NCBI GenBank assembly: GCA_002473165.1
Contig: DKSD01000046.1
Location: 1 to 45,666, forward strand
Direction of reading: 5' to 3'
From: Succinatimonas sp. UBA7265
GTDB lineage: Bacteria > Pseudomonadota > Gammaproteobacteria > Enterobacterales > Succinivibrionaceae
DNA: 45,666 bases
Part shown: piece after piece, positions 17,712 through 24,580 of the stretch
How positions within the stretch are numbered: position 1 is the stretch's first letter
Layout of the letters: each line of letters opens with the position of its first letter
The notes under the pieces: model-generated
Database searches by the model: none
What the model saw: only the letters and a program-made list of their open reading frames with translations
Told to the model about the DNA's origin: nothing
Made by a program: the position numbers and the translations under genes

Positions 17712-18899
17712 TCAGTCCTCAACAAGCTGCGAAACGCGGCCGCGCCGGGCCGGTTTTGACGCGGCAGTTTTGGCGCCGGCGGCTGCGGGAGCGTGCATAA
17801 CCGGCCTTGAGGTCTCGCTTGCATAAGAGGGCGCGCCCACCTTGCCGTCGCGCCCTGAGGCGGCCGGACCGGCGCTGCGGTTTAAGCGGTAGGTCCAGTC
17901 GCCCGTCTTTGAGAAGGTGCCTGAGTGCGAGAGCGTGCCATCGAGGATCGCCGGGGAAGCGCTTGTCGGCACTTCAAAGATCACGCCGTTCTCTGTCCAG
18001 GCGACGCTGTGCGCGGACGCCTCGTAGCCAAAAGTGATGAGCGAGGAGCGCACCGCGCTCAGATCGCTGATGTTATCCGCGCCGGTGATGAGGATCCTCA
18101 CCTTGTCCTTGTCAGGCCCCAGCGCCAGAGAGTCCCCGGCGCTTGCAGGCGTCGCTTCGCCTTCCCTTTTTCCTGAGGCGGACTGGGCATCGGCGGCGCT
18201 CACGTTGTCCATGAGCACATGGGCGATGGCCGCGGCGGCCTGCTGCGCCGTCTCATCCAGAGTGCCCGAGTTTTCCGCCGCGCCCAGGCGCCTGCCGGCG
18301 TCATCGCAGACCGTCCATTTAAAACTCAGCTGTCCGCCGTCGTCTTTGACGGCTCCTGAGATAAAGAAAGCCGGGGCGTAGCGCTTCGAGCCTTTGGCCA
18401 GCGCTTCGTCGTTCTGCCCTAAGATCGCCTGGGCGTTCACGGCCTGGACGTCATCGAGATCCATCACCGGGAACATCAGGCTGTAACGGGCCTTGGAGGC
18501 GGCGTTGCTCAGCGCCACGGCAAAGGCGTCGGCCGAATTGCCGGCCACGATGCTGCCGTCGCTGACGTGCGCCAGCCACACGAGCACAGGATCTTTAAGC
18601 CCCGACCAGGTGGCCGAGCCTTTTGAGGAGAGCAGCTGCGAAAGCTTCTGAGAGTCAAAGCGCAGATTCAGCGTGTCGCCGTCGATGCTGATGCTCTCAA
18701 GCGCCCTCCCCGCCTCCGCAGCCGAAGCCGCGGCGGCCTTGTCCAAAGCCATGGACGCGGCGGCCTGCTCATAGCCGCTTACGATAGCGCTGTCGATGCC
18801 GCCTGAGAGCGGCGCCTGCAGATCCAGCGGGTTTTCATCAGCCAAGGCGGCGCACGCCGCCGCTGCCATGAACATCGGGATCAGACCGCGCATCATCAT
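17712..18899 (-). CDS. DUF2066 domain exported protein
   Basis: 395-residue protein of unknown function with a signal peptide (about residues 1-20, ending ACAALA). The central region (LNLRFDSQKLSQLLSSKG, then PVLVWLA and later VLIMPVMDLDD-like text) matches DUF2066 proteins, which in many marine and enteric gammaproteobacteria sit between purM and hda, as here. The C-terminal 80 residues are Ala/Ser/Arg-rich low complexity. ATG at 18899 is followed by two further ATGs; GGAG lies five bases upstream. A TATAAT at 18937-18942 (minus strand) is a plausible -10 for this gene and hda. No enzymatic motif seen. Confidence 0.75.
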   Translation of the reverse strand: MMMRGLIPMFMAAAACAALADENPLDLQAPLSGGIDSAIVSGYEQAAASMALDKAAAASAAEAGRALESISIDGDTLNLRFDSQKLSQLLSSKGSATWSGLKDPVLVWLAHVSDGSIVAGNSADAFAVALSNAASKARYSLMFPVMDLDDVQAVNAQAILGQNDEALAKGSKRYAPAFFISGAVKDDGGQLSFKWTVCDDAGRRLGAAENSGTLDETAQQAAAAIAHVLMDNVSAADAQSASGKREGEATPASAGDSLALGPDKDKVRILITGADNISDLSAVRSSLITFGYEASAHSVAWTENGVIFEVPTSASPAILDGTLSHSGTFSKTGDWTYRLNRSAGPAASGRDGKVGAPSYASETSRPVMHAPAAAGAKTAASKPARRGRVSQLVED

Positions 18900-19066
18900 A
18901 AGTGCTCCTGCAGAAATTCTTGTTTAACAGGCCTGATTATATAACGGACTACGCACCCGTCCCTGAATGAAAGAGCGCTTCCCGATCTTTGCGGCCTCCT
19001 GTCTCAAAGCGCGCCTGACAGGCTAAAATAACGGCCATAGTTTTTTCCCTGCCCCGTGGAGGATTC

Positions 19067-20122
19067 ATGGCTAAGTTAACCTATAAGGAAGCCGGTGTGG
19101 ACATCGATGCCGGTGAGGAGCTCGTCGAGCGCATCAAGGCCCCGGTAAAGCGCACGAACCGCCCTGAGGTGATCGGCGGCCTGGGCGGCTTCGGCGCCCT
19201 GACCCGCGTGCCCTCGTCATACAAAAAACCGGTGCTCGTCACGGGCACCGACGGCGTCGGCACCAAACTGCGCCTGGCCATCGATTACAACCGCCACAGC
19301 ACCGTGGGCCAGGATCTCGTGGCCATGTGCGTCAATGATCTGATCGTGCAGGGCGCCGAACCGCTGCTCTTCCTAGACTACTACGGCACCGGCAAGCTCG
19401 ATGTCGACACGGCCGCCACGGTCGTCACCGGCATCGCCTACGGCTGCGAGCTCGCAGGCTGCGCGCTCGTCGGCGGCGAGACCGCGGAAATGCCCGGCAT
19501 GTACTCGCAGGGCGACTACGATCTGGCAGGCTTTGCCGTGGGCGTGGTCGATGAGGACAAGATCATCGACGGCTCCAAGGTCAAAGTCGGCGACACGCTC
19601 ATTGGCGTCGCCTCCTCAGGCCCGCACTCCAACGGTTTTTCGCTGATCCGCGCCGTGTTAAAGCAGTCAGGCACTGATCCTGCAATAACGAAGCTGCCCT
19701 CGGGGGCGAACCTGCTCGACGCGCTCATCGAGCCGACCCGCATCTACGTCAAGTCCGTGCTCAAGCTGCTCTCAGACGTCAAAGGCGTGCACGCCCTGGC
19801 GCACATCACCGGCGGCGGTTTCTGGGACAACATCCCCCGCGTGCTGCCTGAGGGCACCTGCGCCTCGGTCGACGGCAAATCCTGGACCCGTCCGGAGGTC
19901 TTTGACTGGATTGAAAAGACCGGCGGCATCTCCCGCCATGAAATGTTCCGCACCTTCAACTGCGGCGCGGGCATGGTGATCGCCGTCGACAGCGCCGAGG
20001 CCGATGCGGCCGTGGCCTCGCTTAAAGCCTCAGGCGAGAGCGCCTGGATCTTAGGCGAGATCACCCATGCCGGCAAAGACGGCGCCCAGGTTAAGATCTC
20101 AGGCGTCGGCGCCGAGGAATAA
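19067..20122 (+). CDS. purM: Phosphoribosylformylglycinamidine cyclo-ligase
   Basis: AIR synthetase, the ATP-dependent ring closure forming aminoimidazole ribonucleotide in purine synthesis. 351 residues (E. coli 345). Motifs: GGFGAL, VTGTDGVGTKLRLA (the phosphate-binding DGVGTK), GAEPLLFLDYYGTGKL, GGETAEMPGMY, GVASSGPHSNGFSLIR and ITGGGFWDNIPR. GAGG lies six bases before ATG. purN, commonly the next gene, is absent; a terminator and a toxin-antitoxin remnant follow instead. TAAAAT at 19023-19028 is a possible -10; I saw no PurR-type box upstream. Confidence 0.97.
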   Translation: MAKLTYKEAGVDIDAGEELVERIKAPVKRTNRPEVIGGLGGFGALTRVPSSYKKPVLVTGTDGVGTKLRLAIDYNRHSTVGQDLVAMCVNDLIVQGAEPLLFLDYYGTGKLDVDTAATVVTGIAYGCELAGCALVGGETAEMPGMYSQGDYDLAGFAVGVVDEDKIIDGSKVKVGDTLIGVASSGPHSNGFSLIRAVLKQSGTDPAITKLPSGANLLDALIEPTRIYVKSVLKLLSDVKGVHALAHITGGGFWDNIPRVLPEGTCASVDGKSWTRPEVFDWIEKTGGISRHEMFRTFNCGAGMVIAVDSAEADAAVASLKASGESAWILGEITHAGKDGAQVKISGVGAEE

Positions 20123-20137
20123 CGCGCTTAGAGCAAG

Positions 20138-20172
20138 GGGCTGTTGCAGTTATTTGCAGCAGCCCTTTTTTT
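20138..20172 (+). terminator. Intrinsic terminator after purM
   Basis: An 11-bp stem with one G-T pair (20138-20148 with 20155-20165, loop of 6) is followed by seven T residues. Confidence 0.85.
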
Positions 20173-20281
20173 ATGCGATAAAGCCGGGCGCTGCCCGAAT
20201 GCTGTGACAGCCTGGTGCAGACGCCGAAAAATATTAACAGCGTATGCACATGATTTGTAATGTATATATGGAGGCGGTGGC

Positions 20282-20554
20282 ATGACGACGATTTCATTTC
20301 GGACAGATCAAGCACTCAAAGAACAGGCTGTGAAAATTTATAAAGCGCTCGGCCTGAACCTGACGACCGCGCTGAATATGTTCCTGCGCCAGACCGTCAT
20401 CCAGCAAAAATATCCGTGCAGTCTTGAACTCGAGATCGCACAGGATGCAAAAAGCACGTACGAACCGGGATTTTTTGCGCTGTTCGGTCAAGGGGCGGAT
20501 TTAGGCTTTGATGAAGAACCGCAAGATGTCCCGCCGGAGGGTGTGCCGCTATAA
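20282..20554 (+). CDS. RelB/DinJ-family antitoxin
   Basis: 90-residue protein. The N-terminus ISFRTDQALKEQAVKIYKAL-GLNLTTALNMF has the ribbon-helix-helix pattern of RelB/DinJ antitoxins, and the C-terminus is acidic and probably flexible (DEEPQDVPPEG), as in antitoxin tails that wrap a toxin. GGAGG lies seven bases before ATG. Its stop codon overlaps what appears to be the lost start of a VapC-type toxin, whose remnant follows. No intact toxin is nearby, so this is an orphan antitoxin; a RelB/DinJ antitoxin with a PIN toxin is a less common pairing. Confidence 0.88.
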   Translation: MTTISFRTDQALKEQAVKIYKALGLNLTTALNMFLRQTVIQQKYPCSLELEIAQDAKSTYEPGFFALFGQGADLGFDEEPQDVPPEGVPL

Positions 20555-20731
20555 AGTATTTTCCCGGCACGAACATCATCGTTTACGTACGCGCGAAACG
20601 GGAAATATCCCGTCCTCTTTCCGCATTTAGAACAAGTCCCCGCGATGGCTGAGAACGGCACACTCGTGACGCGCAACCCGCGGGGATTTTCCGCCATCGC
20701 CGGCCTTGACGCCGAAGGCTGGACGATCTGA
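20551..20731 (+). pseudogene. Decayed VapC-type PIN-domain toxin
   Basis: Reading from 20551, the text KYFPGTNIIVYVRAKR resembles a VapC N-terminus, where KYxLDTNIxIY is usual; the catalytic Asp is replaced (PGTN for LDTN). In a different frame, from about 20645 to the TGA at 20729-20731, NGTLVTRNPRGFSAIAGLD-AEGW resembles a VapC C-terminus (TLVTxNxxxFxxxxGLxxxxW). Roughly 90 central residues are missing and the frames disagree. A GGAGGG site (20536-20541) still precedes the ATA that stands where the start codon would be. Identification rests on motif resemblance by eye. Confidence 0.7.
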
Positions 20732-20738
20732 ACAAAAG

Positions 20739-21320
20739 CTATTTTGAGAAAAGCTCTGACTCTATGCCCCGGATCATGATGTGGATCACCATGGTGTGCA
20801 CTTCCTGGATGCGATCGGCAAAGCCCTGATGGGGCACGATGATCGGCAGATCGCACAGCTCTTTGAGCGCCCCGCCGTCCTTGCCCAAAAGGCACACGGA
20901 CTTCATGCCGCGTTTTTTGGCCGCCTTGCAGGCCTCGATGATGTTTTTGGAGTTTCCCGAGGTGGAAATGCCTAAAAAGACATCTCCGGGATTGCCCATG
21001 CCTTCGACAAAGCGGGAGAACACATAATCAAAGCCGTAATCGTTGCCCACGCAGGTCAGGTGGCTGGGATCGCACACCGCCACGGCCGGGCAGGCCGGGC
21101 GATCGCCGCGGTAACGCCCGGTAAGCTCTTCGGCAAAATGCTGCGCGTCGCACATGGAGCCGCCGTTGCCTGCGGAGATCACCTTGCCGCGCCCTTTAAT
21201 TGACTCGACCATGATCTCAATGGCCTGCTCGATCTTTGAGGCCGTGTCAGGCAGGGCGATAAAAGCCTCAAGCACGCGCGAGGACTCTTTGAGATCATCT
21301 GTCACCTTAAATGAAAGCAT
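20739..21320 (-). CDS. gmhA: Sedoheptulose-7-phosphate isomerase
   Basis: SIS-domain enzyme making D-glycero-D-manno-heptose 7-phosphate for the LPS inner core. 193 residues (E. coli 192). Motifs: ISAGNGGSMCDAQHFAEELTGRY, with the catalytic Glu; VGNDYGFDYVFSR; GISTSGNSKNIIEACKAAK for phosphosugar binding; and the active-site His in QEVHTMVIH. It follows dnaQ by 41 bases on the same strand and is probably co-transcribed. Its stop faces the VapC remnant, seven bases away. Confidence 0.95.
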   Translation of the reverse strand: MLSFKVTDDLKESSRVLEAFIALPDTASKIEQAIEIMVESIKGRGKVISAGNGGSMCDAQHFAEELTGRYRGDRPACPAVAVCDPSHLTCVGNDYGFDYVFSRFVEGMGNPGDVFLGISTSGNSKNIIEACKAAKKRGMKSVCLLGKDGGALKELCDLPIIVPHQGFADRIQEVHTMVIHIMIRGIESELFSK

Positions 21321-21361
21321 GTTTGCTCCTTAAATCTGCTTATGCTTTAAATCCGTTGCGG

Positions 21362-22342
21362 CTATTTGCTCGGATCGGCAAGTTTTTTGGCAGCGATCGA
21401 GCGCGGATCGTCATCCTCGCATTTGCCCAGCACCCGATCCTCCCAGTGCTTCTGCAAGGCCGCGTCGCGGGCAAGGCACTCATCGAGGATCTGCCGCTCC
21501 TCAGGGCTGAACAGCCGCTGCATGACTTTCTCGCGCTCCTGGGCGAGCCTGCCTTTAAACGATTTGCCGCTCTCATCAAGCCCTTTGGTAAGGAAAGGGC
21601 TCTCAAATCCCGGTCCCCAGTCTGAACCGGCGATCGGGCTCTTGCCGTCCGGACCGTCTGAGATCTTGTGAGACTGCGAGAGCGAGACCAGCGAGGCGCG
21701 ATGCACGAGCTCGCGCTCGCGCTCGGCTGCCATGAGCGGCAGCTTCGCCCCCTGCGGGCGCTTCCAGCGCTGCGAGGAGGCGGCGCGATCGCCAAAGCTC
21801 AGTTCTTCCTGCCCTCCGGTCATCGCCAGGAAAACCTCGGCAAGCAGCTCGGCGTCCAAAAGCGCTCCGTGGAGCGTGCGAGCGCTGGCGTCGATGTCAA
21901 ATATGGAGCAGAGGTTGTCAAGGTTGACCTGGCGGCCGGGCACAAGCTTGCGCGCCAGGCTCACGGTGTCGATGACATGGGCCATGTCGGCGGTGCGCTC
22001 GCTCATGCCCAGAAGCAGCCATTCCTTGTCGAGGAACGAAGTGTCGAATTTGGCGTTGTGGATGAGCAGCTCCGAGCCGCGGATGAAATCAATGATCTGC
22101 GAGGCCACCTCGGCGAATTTGGGCTTGCCTTTAAGCTTTTCCCAGGTCCAGCCATGGATCTGCGCGGCCTCTTCGTCCACCGGTCGCTCAGGATCTACAT
22201 AAAGCTGCAGCGTCCTGCCGGTGATCTGCCTGCCTAAGATCTCCACGCACCCCACTTCGATGATGCGGTGATCCCCGGGGGTGCCGTCATCGCCCTTTCC
22301 GGTCGTTTCAGTGTCAAGCGCGACGTATCTTTTGATGCCCAT
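21362..22342 (-). CDS. dnaQ: DNA polymerase III epsilon subunit, long form
   Basis: Proofreading 3'-5' exonuclease of the replicative polymerase. The N-terminal DEDDh exonuclease domain has ALDTETTGKG (Asp10, Glu12), LIHNAKFDTSFLDKE, and LHGALLDAELLAEVF with the catalytic His and Asp. MTGGQEELSF follows, equivalent to the E. coli clamp-binding segment after the exonuclease domain. At 326 residues it is about 80 longer than E. coli epsilon; the extra C-terminal part is charged and includes LAQEREKVMQRLFSPEER, with no motif I recognise. It is divergent from rnhA, the enteric arrangement. A large palindrome lies about 70 bases upstream of its start. Confidence 0.95.
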   Translation of the reverse strand: MGIKRYVALDTETTGKGDDGTPGDHRIIEVGCVEILGRQITGRTLQLYVDPERPVDEEAAQIHGWTWEKLKGKPKFAEVASQIIDFIRGSELLIHNAKFDTSFLDKEWLLLGMSERTADMAHVIDTVSLARKLVPGRQVNLDNLCSIFDIDASARTLHGALLDAELLAEVFLAMTGGQEELSFGDRAASSQRWKRPQGAKLPLMAAERERELVHRASLVSLSQSHKISDGPDGKSPIAGSDWGPGFESPFLTKGLDESGKSFKGRLAQEREKVMQRLFSPEERQILDECLARDAALQKHWEDRVLGKCEDDDPRSIAAKKLADPSK

Positions 22343-22409
22343 GGCAGTCTCCTCAAAACAGCCGTTATTTTAGCAAAGGCGGCACAGCATCCCCTGAAAC
22401 AGGACTTGT

Positions 22410-22444
22410 TATACGCGTTTTTAAAAATTTAAAAAACGCGTATA
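22410..22444. promoter_or_regulatory. Large palindrome upstream of dnaQ
   Basis: TATACGCGTTTTT (22410-22422) is repeated inverted as AAAAACGCGTATA (22432-22444) around a 9-base A/T spacer, with no mismatch in 13 bp. TATAAC on the minus strand (22406-22411) and TATAGT on the plus strand (22441-22446) at its edges could be -10 elements of divergent promoters, which would place the palindrome across both. Confidence 0.6.
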
Positions 22445-22721
22445 GTGCTCTCAATGCCGCCTGACAGCGTGATCTGCGTCACTTTATGGCGCCGCAGACG
22501 TCAAAGATCGCCAAAACCTGCCACATCAGCCCTTTTTGCATGTTTTTTAAAATTATCAGATTGAATTTATGGCATTAAATAAAAATCTTTAGGATTTTTT
22601 ATGCTGATTTTGCCCAATAACGGAGCGCTTGGCGCAGCAATGCGATTAATTTGTGGTTTTAATGCGGTTATTTTTGGAGTAACATATTGTTATTTAATTA
22701 AAAAGCAAACTAAATATCCTC

Positions 22722-22852
22722 TGCTATAATTAAAGTGTCTTTGAAAATTTCGGGCGAAGTTCCGAAATTTTTTGCTTTTGGCGCCCTGCGCCTCCCGGGC
22801 CGGAGGCCGGCCGGGTCCAAAAGCGCGCCACCTGGATCCGGCCCGCTTTTTT
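22722..22852 (+). promoter_or_regulatory. Extended -10 promoter and structured leader ahead of rnhA
   Basis: TGCTATAAT (22722-22730) is a perfect extended -10. Shortly downstream are a 10-bp stem (22744-22753 with 22762-22771) running into T residues, and a second 10-bp stem with one G-T pair (22809-22818 with 22834-22843) followed by six T residues ending at 22852, only 14 bases before the rnhA start. This could be an attenuator or a short independent RNA of about 115 bases. Confidence 0.55.
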
Positions 22853-22866
22853 GAGATCAGCGTTTC

Positions 22867-23328
22867 ATGAAAGAGGTCAGGCTGTATACCGACGGATCCT
22901 GCCTGGGCAACCCGGGCCCCGGCGGCTATGCCGCGGTGCTCGAGTACCGGGGGCGCGAAAGGCGGATCTCACAGGGCTTTCTCCTGACGACGAACAATCG
23001 CATGGAGCTGATGGCAGTCATTACGGGACTGCATGCCCTCAAGGAGCCGTGCAAGGTGGTCATCACCACCGACAGCCAGTACGTGAAGAACGGCATGACT
23101 GCATGGCTCCCAGGCTGGAAAAAACATAACTGGAAAACCAGCACGAAGCAGGCGGTCAAAAACCGCGATCTTTGGGAGAGCCTCGACATAGAGTGCTCGC
23201 GCCATGAGATCGAGTGGGACTGGGTGAAAGGCCACGCCGGACACCCGCAAAACGAGCTTTGCGACGAACTTGCAAGGCAGGCCGCCCTCGGAGACCAAAA
23301 AATACCTGATACAGGCTTTGTCTCCTAA
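22867..23328 (+). CDS. rnhA: Ribonuclease HI
   Basis: Degrades the RNA strand of RNA-DNA hybrids (primers, R-loops). 153 residues (E. coli 155). The catalytic DEDD set is present: YTDGSCLGNPGPGG (Asp9), NNRMELMAVI (Glu), TTDSQYVKNG (Asp) and NELCDELA (Asp), together with the basic loop WLPGWKKHNWKTS typical of type 1 enzymes. The ribosome binding site is weak (GAGA). A terminator-like hairpin ends 14 bases upstream, so expression may depend on read-through. Divergent from dnaQ and followed by a MltD-like gene, as in enterics. Confidence 0.97.
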   Translation: MKEVRLYTDGSCLGNPGPGGYAAVLEYRGRERRISQGFLLTTNNRMELMAVITGLHALKEPCKVVITTDSQYVKNGMTAWLPGWKKHNWKTSTKQAVKNRDLWESLDIECSRHEIEWDWVKGHAGHPQNELCDELARQAALGDQKIPDTGFVS

Positions 23329-23381
23329 TCTGCGCTAACAAAAAAGCTTCAGGCTTCGGCCTTAAGCTGTACGGACAAACG

Positions 23382-24425
23382 ATGATTAGAAAAACAATTT
23401 TACTTTGCATCAGCGCGCTCGCGGCGGCGGCGCTCAACCTCACCGCCTGCTCTTCAACCCAGGCCAATACCGCTGCGGCAACCCGCGCCGAGGCCGAAGC
23501 CCGCGCCATGCAGGAACGCATCCGCCTCGAGCAGCAGAAGTCCGTGTGGGATTCCGCGCTGACCGATGAATCGCGCTTTGCCATGAACATCAAGCCGACC
23601 GCGAGCGAAAAGCGCCTGGGGCAACAGTTCGCCCGCACCGTGGTGCGCAACCTTAAGACCTCGAAATTCTTTGTGCACTACCTGCTCTCCAAGCTCAAGG
23701 AGAACGACATGCCCGTGGAGCTTGCCGCCATCCCCATGGTGGAAAGCGGCCTCAACCCTACGGTAAGGGCCAACGGCGGAGCGCACGGCCCGTGGCAGTA
23801 TAAGCGGGCCACCGGCAAGTCTGTCGGGCTTACGACCACGGAGAACTTCGATGAAATCTACGATTTCGTCGAATCGACCGACGCCTCAATCGAATACCTC
23901 AAGAAGCTCTACAAAGATCTGGGCAACTGGGATCTGGTGGTCGCCGCCTACAACCAGGGCGAATACGGCGTCAAACGCGCCGTTGACGCCGCCCGCGCCC
24001 GCGGCGCAAAGAGGATCTCGCTTGACAGCGTGAGGATCTCCAGGGGCGCGCGCAATTACATCGAGCGCTTCCACGCCTTTGCCGACATCCTCCACCACCC
24101 CTCCGATTACGGCGTAACGCTGCCTGAGGTCAAGAACCGCCCGGCCTTCAAGCGCGTTGAAGTCGCAGGCCGCATCTCCTCGATGCGCGAAGCCGCCGAA
24201 CTCTCCGGCGTGGAGCTCTCCACGCTTAAGTTCTTAAACAACGGCTACCGCTCCGATCGCCTCTCGGTTTCAGGCGATCACGGGCTTTACGTTCCCGTCG
24301 AGCACGCTTCAAGGCTCGAACACGCGCTGCGCTCCTACGAATCAGGCAGCGCCAGCGCCTCCAACACCTCCGGCAGCACCGAGATCAAGGACACCGTAAC
24401 CTCGACCTCGCGCGAGATGATGTAA
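23382..24425 (+). CDS. mltD: MltD-like membrane-bound lytic transglycosylase
   Basis: Lipoprotein that cleaves peptidoglycan glycan strands with formation of 1,6-anhydromuramic ends. 347 residues. Lipobox LTAC (Cys23). The SLT family 1 domain spans roughly residues 95-240: catalytic Glu121 in VESGLNP, GAHGPWQ in place of the usual GAxGLWQ, and AYNQGEYGV. The last 90 residues contain one poorly conserved LysM-like segment (EAAELSGVELSTLKFLNNGY) where MltD has several, so it is shorter than E. coli MltD (452 residues). It lies 53 bases after rnhA and ends at a strong terminator. Confidence 0.88.
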   Translation: MIRKTILLCISALAAAALNLTACSSTQANTAAATRAEAEARAMQERIRLEQQKSVWDSALTDESRFAMNIKPTASEKRLGQQFARTVVRNLKTSKFFVHYLLSKLKENDMPVELAAIPMVESGLNPTVRANGGAHGPWQYKRATGKSVGLTTTENFDEIYDFVESTDASIEYLKKLYKDLGNWDLVVAAYNQGEYGVKRAVDAARARGAKRISLDSVRISRGARNYIERFHAFADILHHPSDYGVTLPEVKNRPAFKRVEVAGRISSMREAAELSGVELSTLKFLNNGYRSDRLSVSGDHGLYVPVEHASRLEHALRSYESGSASASNTSGSTEIKDTVTSTSREMM

Positions 24426-24440
24426 GTCTTAACGCCGATT

Positions 24441-24474
24441 AAGCAAAGGCCGTGCATGCGGCCTTTGCTTTTTT
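24441..24474 (+). terminator. Intrinsic terminator after mltD
   Basis: Perfect 12-bp stem (24441-24452 with 24459-24470), loop of 6, followed by TTTT that continues the T-rich arm. Confidence 0.9.
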
Positions 24475-24580
24475 CTGCCTTATCAGACAATAACATTTAA
24501 TCTGTCTGCAGGCGCGCCTAATTCCACAGAGAACGGAACTGCCGGATCCTGCCTAAGCGCAAACAGGCAGGCTTTGCAGC

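Larger units (their letters stand above)
22343..22866. other. AT-rich dnaQ/rnhA intergenic region
   Basis: 524 bases without a gene, clearly more AT-rich than the flanks between about 22530 and 22740. It holds a perfect 13-bp inverted repeat (22410-22444), an extended -10 promoter (22722-22730) and two terminator-like hairpins ahead of rnhA (22744-22771 and 22809-22852), each listed separately. A small inverted repeat TAACA-TAT-TGTTA lies at 22680-22692. Confidence 0.8.

Noticed and set aside
22630..22643. Sigma-54-like TGGCGC-N5-TGC in the dnaQ/rnhA intergenic region
   Set aside because: Spacing of GG and GC fits, but a single loose match in AT-rich DNA with no activator site or fitting gene is not enough.
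24548..24571. Inverted repeat CCTGCCT/AGGCAGG downstream of ligA
   Set aside because: A 7-bp stem with a 10-base loop and no T-run on either strand; may be structural but not a supportable terminator.
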